From Rotaria socialis (taxonomy: Eukaryota > Rotifera > Eurotatoria > Philodinida > Philodinidae), in the NCBI GenBank assembly GCA_905331475.1, contig CAJNYU010003491.1:119982-183981 (forward strand): 64,000 nucleotides of DNA. Reading direction: 5' to 3'. The translations under genes and the position numbers were made by a program. Positions within the stretch are counted from its first letter, which is position 1. Every line of letters starts with the position of its first letter. Shown in pieces: positions 46,472 to 59,573 of the stretch. Under the pieces are notes generated by a model. The model made no database searches, had not been told where the DNA came from, and saw only the letters and a program-made list of their open reading frames with translations.

Positions 46472-47880
46472 TGTTACCGTTGTTAATGAGTCTACTAACG
46501 AAAATGATAGGGTATTTATTGTCCGATAGATTTCTATTTTTCAAAGTTTTTAATTGATTGTTATGAGAGATATGCGTGAGCGTGAGAATTGAATCAGATG
46601 CTGATCTATTATTCCCTGTCTGTTTTTTTGCTGAATATTCTCATGATGATATGGCATTTCGAAGTAAATAATCATTATTATCGTTAATAAAACCAAGGAC
46701 GAATTTTTTTCTGTATTTTATCAAAGTGTTGTCATCCAATAGCGTAGATATCATTCAGCAACGTGATTTTAAATTCGTTTTATTTTCGCGAGAGACGAAA
46801 TATTTTTAAGTAATAATATCGATGCATATTTTATCCTGAAAATAACTACTAAGGTCAATAATCACTATTAAATAAAATACCTGCTGAAAAATCATTTAGT
46901 AAATGTATAAATTGGGATATTGAACGTGACTATTGTCTGATGAAAGGAATCATTCGTTTTAGTATCTTAAAAATATGTTGTTTGCTAATTAGTTCTCAAG
47001 TATGAATGCTGCATTTAGTAGAAAAATAAAATGTACTTTTTATTGAATAATAATAACTTTTCTTGATCGAATTTGTATGATTTATTTGCACTGGGCATTT
47101 AAATTAGCCGGTTAATACTACTATGAATTTATGTTCGCAGATCATTGAAGTTTTATGAAAGAATAGTATTGTTTCATCTAAGAATACAAAAGTGGTGATA
47201 TTCTATTCCGTGGTTCATTCATCATTGTTGCATATATATATATCTTCGTCCGTTTGTTTTCTTGATACATTTTTTGTAAACGAAAACATCATAAGATTTG
47301 TTTTTTTATTTGGAAAAGAAATTCTATGATTAAAAAATCTTATTTTAAGTTCAATTATGTCGCTACTGAGGTTGATAACCTGTTATTATATCGTTTAAAA
47401 ATTGAAATCAACAACATCTTCAATTAGATCAACTCAAGAATATAAATATCTTTTTTTTATTGAAAATGACTCCTGGAATTGAGTCGAAAGCTCTAGACAA
47501 TGAATTAATTATTGTATAAAGACTAGATCAATCACTACGAAAGACAGTCAAAATGAATTTTCGATTTCTAATTTTTTATTAACAAAAATATCGCTGTTAA
47601 ATTTTAAATATTCTCTTTACAACAACAATAATTTTTTTTGCTAATATTATTTTCCACGCTTTTTATCTTGTTTGAAGCCTTTCATCTGGAAAACAAAAAA
47701 CTCTTCAGATAGCAGAACATGTCAGCGTCAACGAGTTTTATTATTTCACTTTAGGTTTGCCGGCAAATGAGCTGCCAGAATAATAGTTTTGTTTGTTAGA
47801 GTGACGTAATCGAAACGACCAATGAATATTCCATAGATACTATGTGTTGATTCAGATTTATGCTAGCGTAGGTACTTCCG

Positions 47881-47881
<1 letters not shown>

Positions 47882-47954
<73 letters not shown>

Positions 47955-47985
47955 CGGGGGNNNNNNNNCCCCCCCCCCCCCCCCG
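47882..47985. other. Poly-G / 8 N / poly-C junction
   Basis: A run of 73 G, one C, five G, then 8 N, then 16 C and a G. It has the same form as 18062-18158. It is treated as a false or unresolved join; sequences on either side may not be adjacent in the genome. Confidence 0.85.
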
Positions 47986-48306
47986 CATCTACCCCATTCA
48001 TGTGACCATGGTGCAACCCACGATGCTTATGTGTACTTTTATTTTAAATAGGAATAAAATTCGAATCGATTTTTATCAATATCGTTGACGTTGCAGTTTG
48101 ATCGAATATTTATGTAAAGATACATCATCTGACATGGTTTTCTATTCTTTGTTCTCATCAGCATATGTTCTTCTATTTTTTATTCTTGCAATGATTGTGA
48201 TACTCCAAGTTAGACGTAAGATTATATAATTTCAAAATATTATAGAGTTGCTTAAAATCTTTTGATAACATGTGTTCCGGAGATGAAAGTCAACTAGAAT
48301 CGATTT

Positions 48307-48836
48307 TACTGTCCGGTTAGCGCGTAAGTTCTGCACGTTTTCTTTTGGTGCAACAATAAATTTATTTTTCAACAAAAATATCGTCAATCAGTAATATAAT
48401 CGCAATTGTTTTCAACAACATTCGCCCATCTTGTTGGCAATAGTTGAATTCAACGTCTGTAGAAACTAGCCGATTTTGATTCGAAAAAGGGAGTCAGGTC
48501 GGATCTTAGCTCATCGAAGTTTTCATAGTGTTTATTGTACAAATAGTTACGAAGATATAGGAACAGATGATAATCGGTTGGTGAGAAGTCTGATGACCGC
48601 GGCGGATGTGGAAGAACTTCCCATCCTAATTACGTAGTAAGCAGGTAAGATCAAGGCCAATATCGATGTTTGTTTGACCTTGAGAAAACAGAAATAAATG
48701 TATGGTAGCGAGATGAAAGAAAACAGAAGAACGAAAGAAATACATATATAACGAAAAGAAAATATCTTTGTGGAAAAATAAATTTGTTTTTGGACCAAAA
48801 AACAAAAACGTGCAGAACTTATGTGCCAACCGGGTA
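48307..48836 (-). mobile_element. Degenerate mariner-like transposon, internally deleted
   Basis: Inverted ends share GTAAGTTCTGCACGTTTT (left, about 48324-48341) and, at the right, the reverse complement ATAAGTTCTGCACGTTTTTG, in a CCGGTTRGCRCR context. TA dinucleotides lie at both outer edges (48307-48308 and 48835-48836), as expected for Tc1/mariner target sites. The 530-bp length is less than half of a full mariner (about 1.3 kb), so most of the transposase gene is missing. Confidence 0.75.
48385..48620 (-). pseudogene. Mariner transposase C-terminal remnant
   Basis: The minus-strand frame contains HPPRSSDFSPTDYHLFLYLR, the family's conserved HPPYSPDLxPxDYHLF region, followed by a block ending PTRWANVVENNCDYITD, as at mariner transposase C-termini. 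An in-frame TGA sits where the family usually has Gly in the FYxxGI region. The last catalytic Asp is in the context SDFSPTDYH. The N-terminal DNA-binding part is absent, so it is inactive. Confidence 0.8.
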
Positions 48837-51801
48837 CTCTCCAAAATATTTCGTTTATTTGTGTTGGATTCAAGTTAGGTGATACTTCCGATGAGAATAA
48901 TTTTTTTAAACAATATTACTCCATTTAGTCATTATTTGAGTCGATATGTTGAATGCGTCGAGACTTATACTGATCTCTTCCATGTTATCAATGCAGAAAA
49001 TGAGAGATAATATTGTTTAGAAAATGTTTTTCGTATAGAAATGTTTATAGGAAAAGTGAACAATAAATAGTTTCGAATCTTTCCTGTGTATCTATCCAAA
49101 TTACAGATCGGAATGAATTGAAAAAATCAAAACAAGAAGAAATCAATAAGGAAATTTTCTTGATTTCTTGGTCGTATTTTCTTATATCTATTCAAGTGGC
49201 TCTTTGATACGAGACGCAAACTTTCATTATCGATTTGTTTAGAAAATATTTCTATGTACTAATCAGTTACAGACGGAACATTATAGGAAATTTTCGTATT
49301 GTTTTTAATATTTTTCTAAATTAAATTCAAATATTTGGCCATGTTTACATCCATTGGCTTATATTAACAGAAATGAAAACATCTATTACTTCTTTCTTTA
49401 TACTATAAATCATAGCGAGTATTAAGCAGATTAATATTTTCTCAGATATACTTAAAAGGAGTGATTCGTCGTACTATTTCAAATCAAATCGTTGTTTGTT
49501 TTAATCCTTGACTTTTTTACTTCATAAAATAATCAATCAATGGGTATCTATTGTTGTGTCAATATTGAAAAACGTGCTCTACTGTGTGTCTACGAACCAA
49601 ATCTTAAGATAATGGTACGGATAAACAATATTGATTTAAAATCAAAAGACAAATGAGATATTTGTAAAAGGAAGTTTTCTTGATCTTCACTATAAGAAAT
49701 GTTGACTAAAGATCATATATCAACAACCTATGTTTTTTGCATTAATTATATGAATTAATTTCTTTTCCGAAGGATTAAGTACAGCAGCGGCTAAGAAATT
49801 AGTCCCAAAATAGAAAAGACAAAACAATTGCTGTGTGATCGGTAGCAGCAGCTAGACATCGTGTTTCGCAATTTAATCCTACAGTGATTAAACTAACGGC
49901 TGATGTTTTTAAATAATATAATCGTATGCTTTGTGTCTAGATAAACACACTGGACTGCTCTTTGTTGATATTGAAAGTCGGATGATCCATAGTTATAAAA
50001 TAAAACATTCAGCGTGAGCGTGACGCATAGACGCAGGACAGTAAAATTTGAGCTTTTAACTCCGTGGATTTTTGTTTGGTATAACTTGATAACAAACATG
50101 TGAAAAGAAAAGGATTATATCAAAAAAATCAACTATCACTCTTAATCTTTAAAAACGAAAGCAAATTTTAGTGAAGATAAGAAAAGAACAATCACTAAAA
50201 TATAAGTTGTGACATAAATAATAATTATTTTTTCCTTTGGAGATATAGAATATTCCTTGAACAGGAGATTCGGTTTTAACCGTCCAAATTTTTCACGATT
50301 TTGAATATATGTGAGAAAAATATTTTTGTGTGAAAGGCTTTACTTCTTTTCTTTTTCACATGAAGAGCTAATTTAAGCGATTTTTTGTACTTTTTCAATA
50401 TTTGCATACTTTCTATTTAAAACATATGCGTGTTCGACACTATATATATGCTGTTAGGATACTTTCAAGGGTTAACTAAGATAATTTAGCTCGGCTAGAT
50501 ACTTTATCATGTCAAAGGCACTAACTGCAAACTATCGTCGAGATACCGTTCTAATGAAACTAATAGGAAAGGTCTAAATAATTAAATAAATTGTAAGTAA
50601 GAAGCCTCTCGGTAGCGTATTTTATTTATAAAAAGACATCGATCATTACGCTTGAAAAAATATGTAGAAATTTCGAAAAATATTCAATTGGCAATAGTCG
50701 AAAGTACTTTCGTTATGATATTATACATAGTGACAATTACACGTTTCCGGACTCTTCTTGAATAAAAATATAGGTTTTATAAGAATGATCGGTTTCATTC
50801 GTCCAGATACATACAATAGATATTAACAACGGATGTATCATTGTGACACAGTTAAATATCATTAAAATGACGGTACTTCTATTTATTAATTTTACAACAA
50901 TTATACAGCGATTATTGAATATTTGATATAAATTAAAAATATACTCTTGAACAGAGAAGAAGTCATTCCTTTCAATTAATACCTCATTTAATTTGTTATA
51001 AACTTTGCTTTCGTTAAACGCGATTCGAGATTTCAATTGGTTTAAAAGAAAAACACAAACCGATGGAATATTCAGAATAGACGTCTAAGACAGTTCGTAC
51101 TATAAATTTCCGTGCGTAATGTCCGTTTTTATTCTTTGTAAAAATTTCTATTTAAATAATTAATCAAAGAGTTGTATATTTAATCTTGTTTATGGGCCAC
51201 TATCAGATATCTATCCGTCGCAAGCATTAGCTTTTAATCTTGATTCGACAAACCGTTCAATTTTTGTTATAAATTTTCATATTTCGACTCAATCAGTGAG
51301 TTTCAACGGAGAGAAAGATATTTTTTTATTTGCAATATGAGAAAAGTTATAATTATAAATATCTTCTACAAAAAATATCTTCAACGAAGATGTTGCTACG
51401 TCGTGCCTTCCTTCCGTAGGCAATGAGTATGAAACAACGTAATGTTTTCTTAGTTACCAATCCTTTATGCAGTTCATATTTATGAACAATGAGTCAGTAG
51501 TGAATCATTTTCTTTATATCAATGACAACGCAAATACAAAAGAACACGGCTGATTGCCAAAAAAGTTGTTTTTGATTGTACTATCAGTACGAGCTATTCT
51601 ATTTTTTTCACACAAAGCAAGATTTCATTTTATGTATCCAACAGCCTCGTTTACACGATCAACAGATCATCGATGCCATACATTGTTCAAAGCAGAGACG
51701 TATTTCGAAACAATTCAATGATTTAAGAATCTTATACATCAATAATTATCGCACTTGAAAAAATGAATTAGTTTTTCCTATTCAAATCGATGCAATGGAC
51801 T

Positions 51802-52011
51802 TTATCCTAAACTTTTATTTTCATCTGGATTGATGGCAGAAAAGATATTAAATTTGTTTTCGTAAATACGCCAATTATTAAATTCACATTTGATTCTCTT
51901 ATCGGCTTGCTTGTTTCCTAAACGACAGTTCTTATTACCTCCCATGATGCATTCGCACGCATTGAGAGAAATTACATAAAGAAAGAAATAAAAGACAACA
52001 CTGCTCGGCAT
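51802..52011 (-). CDS. Putative small secreted cysteine-containing peptide
   Basis: A single-exon frame of 69 residues. MPSSVVFYFFLYVISLNA is a good signal peptide with cleavage expected before CEC. The mature part has four cysteines (CEC, NC, KC) in the first half and an Asn-rich tail. ATG at 52011 is preferred to the TTG-initiated extension further upstream. It is divergent from the NWD1-like gene, with 151 bp between start codons. No family recognised. Short length makes it uncertain; extra exons are possible. Confidence 0.4.
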   Translation of the reverse strand: MPSSVVFYFFLYVISLNACECIMGGNKNCRLGNKQADKRIKCEFNNWRIYENKFNIFSAINPDENKSLG

Positions 52012-52087
52012 TTTGAAGAAATAAGAAGAAAGCAAAAAAACGTGGCGATTACCTCCACAGCTTCTATGTCAAGCTCGGCTCTTGACA

Positions 52088-52110
52088 ATGAATATTTATA
52101 AGAGCCTGAT
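52088..52110 (+). promoter_or_regulatory. TATA-like box upstream of the NWD1-like gene
   Basis: AATATTTATAAGAGC at 52091-52105 lies about 60-70 bp before the ATG at 52163, a plausible TATA distance with a short 5' UTR. It sits within the 151-bp spacer shared with the divergent small-peptide gene. Confidence 0.35.
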
Positions 52111-52162
52111 ATTCGCTCGTTATTGCTGCCTTTAAATAATCTAATTGAGAAAAACCTAGCAA

Positions 52163-55100
52163 ATGGAAAAAGAGCAATTTTATCGAGGTCGATTTGATGA
52201 AGTCGGAGATCGTAAATTAAACTCCGTACGTGTTTTTGTTAGCTCAACATTTTCCGGTAAGTTGCTATGAAACCAGAGCTCGTTGCCATTTGCCATGATT
52301 AAAATTATTTATTCTTAGATACGACTGATGAACGTAATGGACTTATTGAACGTGTATATCCTCAATTGCGCAAGTACTGTCTCAATAAATACAAAATACA
52401 ATTTCAAGTAATGCGGTCGTGTTTTTATTCAATGAATTGGTTTTAATTCTCACGCGAACTTGTGAAGAGACATAGAAAACCCTTTGAATTCTGATAATTG
52501 AACATAAAGTCAGATTCACATACAAAATCATCTAGTAGATACACGCATATAAACAATCGATACAGCGACTGCAAGCGAAATAATGAATCGGTTCTCGAAA
52601 ATGTTCTTAATTTTAGCAGCGTATGCATGCTTTTGTAAAAAGACTTTTTGAAAGTCATCGAATTCATAGAGTCGAAAATTGTTAAGCCATTGGTAATGTT
52701 TTTAGATGCTAGATTAGATTCCAACAAAAAAATAAGATTCTTATTGAGCGACTTATTCGAAGATTCAAAAACACAAGAATATTTTGGAATTTCATTCAAA
52801 CTACCCATCAAGATGTCCCAGTTCTGATAAGAGGCTAAAAGAAAGCGTTTTCTATACCAAAGTAAGAAAGAAATCTACCGTAAGAATATCTAACTCACAT
52901 TGATAGCCCCGGTTCGTGTTCTCTCTGTTCTCAACTAAACAAAAACGCATCTTAACCACTGTTAAATGTTTTGTTTATTCCTTTTTTGCTAGTATTCGGA
53001 TATGCGCTGGGGTATTCAATCAGCAGCATCAACTACGCATTCAACAGTCGACATCTGCCTTCAAGAACTTGATAGCTGTAGTCAATTGTCCATGGCTACC
53101 AATTGTGTTGTAAAACTCATTCAAATTATCCTAATTTCTAAATCAGTTTTTTTTGTTCAAAAAGATCCTGTTAAGTCACCGATATGGTAGCCGTCTGGTT
53201 CCAGCTTACATATCCTATCGTGTATTTCAATTACTTGAAAATAGCCTATCAACAGATATTGAAGCACAAACTTTCCTGTCTCAAATGTATGAATTAGATG
53301 AAAATTATATTGAAAAGAAAGTATTTCTTAAACAAATTGGCGACAGTCAAGAATGGATACCACTAGAAAATAAATTACAATTAATTTTACGACAAGCAGC
53401 AGATATTTGCTACCAACAGGAAACAATAACCACCGAAGAACGAAATGAATTTCATATGTCAGGTATTTAAGACTCGCTCGGATAAGCCAACAGAAAATCA
53501 TGTAAAATTTATGCATCTTGATTTTAGTTACAGCAAAAGAAATTTATCGTGCGTTAAAAAATAACAAAAATAGGCCACGACGAATAGTTTGTTTTTTACG
53601 TGAAATAATCGATATAGAAGAACTTGATTCAAAATATCGTGAAACAGAAAATAAAGATGAAATAAAAATGTTATTGGATGAAACGAAAAATTCACTGCGT
53701 CAATCACTTGATTCATCGGATATTTATACATATCAAGTAGGATCTCATTTTCTAGTGATATGCAACAATTTCTATTTCATTAATCATTAGGTTCGTTGGA
53801 ACGATGAAACTGCTCGGAAAAAATATTTTTCTCAATTTTTTGATGATTTTTATCAAGCAATTAAATTACAAGTTGATTTTCATATGAAGAACCAAGAAAA
53901 TCAACAAAAAGATATTCTCTATAATCAAATATTAGAGCATGCAATTCAATCTAATTTATTAACGCAACGATATTTTCCACGGCAAGATATTCTCGAACAA
54001 GTAAAATACTTCTCGAAATTTAAAAAAAATGGATTCGTTTTTAATTTCTTTTTTTCCAAGATTAAAAATTATATGAAGTCAACAAGCAATCGTCCATGTG
54101 TTTTACTAGGAGAATCAGGAACTGGGAAATCATCAATCATGGCTACACTTGTTAGCGAAGTAAGAACTCAGCTAGTAATTACTTACAGCCAAATAGATGC
54201 TATATGATGAACGATCGATTCACTGATACGATATAAATATTTCTCAGGATAGTCGAAGCATATTTGTGTAGGAAGTTTGACAAATATTCTAAAAATTGAA
54301 TAACTACATAGAAAACTACTGAGCGAGTATAGATGCTGTTTGCTTTATAGCAGCCAGCATACTAAAACAATATAGACTATTCAAACCTTGCTGTCAGAGA
54401 TATTGTCCATTACTGTGCTGCTTCCTCGATTTATTCACTCTGATATTTAAGAAAAAATAGATTTTGAAATCGTTAAGCTGATTTTACTCTTATAGATCTA
54501 AGTTATTGATAGTGAAAGAAGCCCGGAAAAAAATTAAATCTCAAAATTATGCTTTTCCTTGTGAGAGATTAAATACTGAATAACAGATGACACGCTGTCG
54601 TTTTTGACTACGCACTAGCACACGAAGAACAGATTCTTTCAAGTTGAATATTATCCGACAAGGATACTAGAGAACTTTGTTTCACTGTTATATATGAAAT
54701 GATTCTAAGAAACAAAAATTTTAGATCCCAAATTGGTATCGACAAACGAATGCTTTGTCCGTTATTATCCGTTTTCTGGGCGCAACACCGTCTTCCAGCG
54801 ATATTCGTCGTCCATTGATATCAATTATTGAACAAATTTGTCACATTTATCATTTTGATATACCATCAAATTTAGATAATGTAAAAGAATCGCTTGAAAA
54901 TATTTTCATGCATATTCCGAAAACTGAAATTCTCGTTGTTCTTCTGGATTCCATTGATCAACTTCAAATAGCTGATTTGAAAAATTTATCAACATGGTTA
55001 CCAACGAAATTCCCATCGACTAATTTTAAATTTATAATATCTACCATTCCAGATATTGAAATTGATCGAGTAACAGTTAATATTCATGAAAAATTAAGAA

Positions 55101-58100
55101 CTATCTATGATAATGACATCATCGAAATCGAAATCGATTCTTTGAATGAAAACCTTGCTGAACAAGTTCTAGATTATTGGCTTGAACAAGATCATCGTTG
55201 CTTGACAATGATACAACGTGAATGGATTACAGAGAAATTTCGTAAACAACAGCATTTTTTAACACCATTATTGGTTGCGCTTCTATACGATCAGACGTTG
55301 TCATGGCATTCATATGATACAACGCCCGATCCGGCGTTTTTAGCTATAAAACAAACTCGTGGTGCTATTGAATATCTATTTAATCAATTAGGTGTCAAAC
55401 ATGGTCAAACGTTATTTCAACGTTCAATGAGCTATCTTCAATTATCAGGCGGATTAAGTGAACTTGAATTAGAAGATATTCTTACGTTAGATGATGAAAT
55501 TTTAAAATCAGTTTTTGTTCATTATCTACCACCATTTGACTTATTTCGATTACCGTCGACGTTATGGATTCGCATTAAAAATGATATGCATAAATATTTA
55601 GTAGAAAAAGACATCGACAATATTCCTTGTATTTATTTGTAAGTAGACTAGAGATATGTGAAACTAGGATAACTGTGATGGGTATTGATCATTTACTTTT
55701 ATTCATAATTTAGAACGTATTATCGTATTGAATAATAATCGTGTACTTGCTCCTCCAGTTTTTGAATAGTGATCAATGAGAGAAGTTCTAAGCTTGCTCC
55801 TCATTCACACCGAAAGGAACGTAGGTAGGTAATGCTTGCATGAATATTGAAGATCCATGAGACTTGTTCATGCACATAGCTGATTTGTTTTTAAAAACGA
55901 ATCAGCGATCATTTTGTTCTTCATTGTGATAATTAGTGTTGTTTACGAGTATTCATATGCAAAAATGAGGGATAAGAATTATTTGAAGTTCCTCGTGAAC
56001 CTAAACTGGAGTTATTAACTAAAATTACAATTACGAATACAATCTTTAGAAATTCACCGTACCAGAAGAGTATTACATATTATCCTGATCGGAATGATAC
56101 ATCTCCAGTGTTATTTTCTATTATTGTTAATCTATTACATAGATCAATAAGTTTCTTTTATAGTGAATGATTAATTCGAACTATCACGAGTGTTAAAGAT
56201 TTGTTCGTTTTAGCTCTAGCTATATAATTTTTTGCATTTAGTTATCATCGCAGTTTTCAATATTACCAAACAATGGACTTTAAAAAATTGAGACTTGAAC
56301 ATCAAACAAAAGAACTACTGGAGAAAAATCGTCTATTCTATTTTGCTAATCAATATAAGGAAACATTTGATATGAGCTATTCACCGAAATTGGCTAATAA
56401 ATATAGATTATCAACAATGATCATATCTGCCAATCGACGTCTAACTGAACAAAAGCCTTTCAAGCAAAAGAAAACAAATCAATATAATCTTCGTCGTCTA
56501 CATCAATTGTATATCAATCTCAATCGTTATGATTTTGTTCACGAATGGACTGTGTTCAATTATGATTTTTTATCTGCATTTCTCCTTTGTGGCGAATATA
56601 AAATGTCTAATTTCCTGTTTGAAATGTCAATTGGTGCTCATGATCCAAACGGTGAATTACGATTTCTTTTAAAACAATTTGAAGCATCAACAGAAACTCT
56701 AGACCAACATCCACATAATTTATCATTTGAATTAGTTTATCGTTTTTTTCCATTTCTAAATGAATTACCAACGTTAACATATAATTTAATTGATCGATGC
56801 TTAAGTCACTGCCCACTTCAATTAATTACAAATAAAGAACGACCAGAATCTTTAGCAAAATGTTCATTAACAAACATTATTTCTATTACCATCGATGCAC
56901 ATTATATATTTGCTTTAACTAACAATGATAAATTCTATGTATTTGTTTATAGTTATCTTGGTTTATTAATGGCACACGAGTTTGATGTAATATATAAGAA
57001 AAAAGAACCAAATGAGCGAATATTATCATATTTGTGTCGATTTCCCTATGTTTGCTTTCTTACATCAAATTCATCAATGGTAGTGGGACATTGTTCGAAA
57101 AAAGAAGTGTCTATGCAACTGCCATGCAAGCAATTAATCTCCTTTATCAACGATCGAATGGTTCTAGTTGTTTCATCAGCAGCGAATTCATTAGAATTAT
57201 GGGATTGTTCAAATAATATTCTCGTATCAAAACACAATTTTAACGATGAGAAGATTATCGAAAATTGTATTTTGAAAAATTCTATGATTAAAGTAGTTTT
57301 AAAAGGAAATTCAACGATTTCTTATATAGAATTAGATGGAAATTTTCAATTTAATCCAATTCGAATTTCTAATGAAAATATTAATAATCATAATCGCCAT
57401 ATACTTCTTGATACTCATTGTGAATTTTATTATTCATTAAACAGTTCACTAGCGACATTAGTTATTTATGATAAGACAAATCATAATTCAAAAAAAGTTA
57501 TCAACGACATTGATTTTATTTCTCCACCGAAATCTGTTATTTACTTGTCAAAAAGCAATTCTATTGCATGGTTAACATCAACAACTCTTATGATATTTCA
57601 TCCGTTATACGAACAAAATATTTTTCAACCATTTTATATTACATCATCAACGATTCCAATTGACTATGATCTAGTTCATGATCATTGTTCATCGCCGGAA
57701 TTCGACGATCTCCGGAGTTGTTTAGCTTGTGTTAATAAATCAAACAGTATTATTGATATTTATGAATGGCAATATGATAAAGACAAACGAATTCATATTT
57801 ATCGACAATGTACTCGTCTTCAACTTGACATATCAATCGATCAATTCGTATTTACAGCATGTAATTTATAGACCAGATAGTTTTGGAGCTCACTATTTTT
57901 GACATTATCCATAACGTTAATTATTAGAGAGCAGTAGAGATAAACTTTGATTAGTCCTCGAGATACGACAATTCTCATAACTACAGTTGTAGTAAAGAAA
58001 TAAAAAATTCGAGTATTGAAGAAATGAGAGACGATGACATTCTGAAACACTTTTCTCTACAAAGAAACAGACAATAGAATAGCTAGAATTAATAGGATAG

Positions 58101-59573
58101 GGACCTAGTCAATTGGTCCTATGCGTAAACAACAGTGAACTCATATTAATTGTGATAAAAACAACAAAACATCACCCTCTTATATTACATAGGCACCTTG
58201 TTTTGATTACAAAGAGGCACTAACTTTTACATATCATAAAATAATTTTCTTTTTATTTCATAAAAGATTGGTTCGATGGTATTACTCTCTACTGTTCGGA
58301 TGGTAATAATATTTATAAATATAATGCAACCATGTTAACTTATCTAACCTCATCAAAGCCTTTCCATCCATCTCACGCGATTGATCAAATACCAAGTCTA
58401 CATTCCGATCAATTCTTAGCAATGAAAAACAAGGATAAGTACGCAAAATAACAAGTTTTGTTTTATTCCTTTTAATTCAAAATACTTTTTCTAGTTCATT
58501 GGAAATCTATACATTGGATGAAAATGATTCTCTTGACCTAAAATGTTCAATTCACTCAATTGTTGATTATTATTTTACCACATCCCCATCATTATCATCA
58601 TCCGCACATGTTTTATGTGTTGATGAAAAGAATATTTTATCAATATACTCTTTAAACTCATCAAAATTATTGTGGACAACAAAATCATTTGAAAATAAAA
58701 AACTTCAGATTCATTCTAATCAATCGTCGTTTATTCTTATTTGTTTACAAACGAAACAAATTTATCAAATAGATACTACTCAATCATTTGATTTAAAAAT
58801 TCTTGTTCAATTGAATATAGATTGTCATTTAAGTACACTTTCATCTAATAATCTATTATATATAATATCAAATGATCAACAAACTCTGATCGAATTCAAT
58901 GTAAATAATCAAAACATGAAGAGTCTATCACCTGTTCAATTGCAATCCACGAAAATTATTCAATTATATTCTGTATCCGATCATCTGATCTTTCGTGCTG
59001 ATGATAATCAAGTTTATCTTTGGTGGAACGAAAAGGTACCTATATCGAAATTAGAAAAAGCGTCTCGTTTAATGTTAAAACATCGACTTGTTCTTGTATG
59101 CACAGATAATAAAGTATTGGTATTATACGACTTGAAAGCAAACTTACGTGGAACAATTCAATTAACGGACGACGCCGGTCAATGTGAAGCAATTAGTTTA
59201 AGTGATTATAGTAACGAAGGCGATCAATATCTTTTTATTATTTGTTCTGATCGACTTTTACGAATGTATAACGTTTCGAATGGTAAACAATTAGCAAAAT
59301 TGTTCATTAATAAAGATTTATATCCATTTATTGGAATATTAAATAATCGCCTATTACTCAAAGTTACGAATCAATTATGTATAATTAAAATTATCGATAA
59401 GAAAAATTTACCAAACAGGTAAAATATTTTTAAAATAAAAAAAAAACTCGTATTTTTGTTTTTATAACACATATTCTAGATCATCGAATGTCAAGTGTAC
59501 TCTCTTCAAAGAATCTATGTGGATGACTTGTCATCATGACAATTGTGCTTGGTCGAATACGGTCGAATCATAA
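52163..59573 (+). CDS. NWD1-like STAND NTPase: DUF4062, NACHT-type domain and beta-propeller
   Basis: Twelve exons (52163-52256, 52319-52407, 52993-53109, 53165-53462, 53528-53736, 53791-54000, 54061-54159, 54725-55638, 56242-57860, 58267-58438, 58495-59418, 59480-59573) encode 1612 residues, close to vertebrate NWD1 (about 1560). Residues 22-120 are a DUF4062/TEP1-N type domain: VRVFVSSTFSDTTDERNGLI, YSDMRWGI, CLQELDSC, LLSHRYGSRLVP. Walker A is GESGTGKS (356-363) and Walker B is ILVVLLDSIDQL (about 441-452). A helical region follows (FLTPLLVALLYDQTL). From about residue 790, hydrophobic beta-strand repeats such as ANSLELWDCSNNILVS fit degenerate WD repeats. STAND proteins with propellers act as cytosolic signal-dependent scaffolds; NWD1 is linked to steroid-receptor chaperoning and purinosomes in vertebrates. 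54001-54060 is a 60-bp intron with no stop. WD signatures are weak, so other TEP1/NPHP3-like relatives remain possible. Confidence 0.85.
54001..54060 (+). other. 60-bp stopless phase-0 intron
   Basis: It begins GTAAAATAC and ends TTTTTTTCCAAG, is a multiple of three and has no stop in frame. Splicing joins ILEQ to IKNYMKS just before Walker A, as the family needs. Retention would insert 20 hydrophobic and aromatic residues (FVFNFFF) without breaking the frame. Confidence 0.7.

Larger units (their letters stand above)
46472..51801. other. Long intergenic region with a mariner relic and a poly-G junction
   Basis: No intact gene is seen in 5.3 kb. It contains a G-run/N/C-run junction (47882-47985), a mariner-like element (48307-48836) and AT-rich spacer. 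A possible short first exon (ATG at about 49540, MGIYCCVNIEKRALL) and a later open stretch near 49840-49917 could not be joined and are not called. Confidence 0.5.

Noticed and set aside
49540-49917. A short ATG frame (MGIYCCVNIEKRALL) with a donor-like GTACGG, and a later open stretch AAARHRVSQFNPTVIKL ending in TAA
   Set aside because: The two pieces could not be joined in one frame with plausible splice sites, and I recognise neither. Possible gene relic only.
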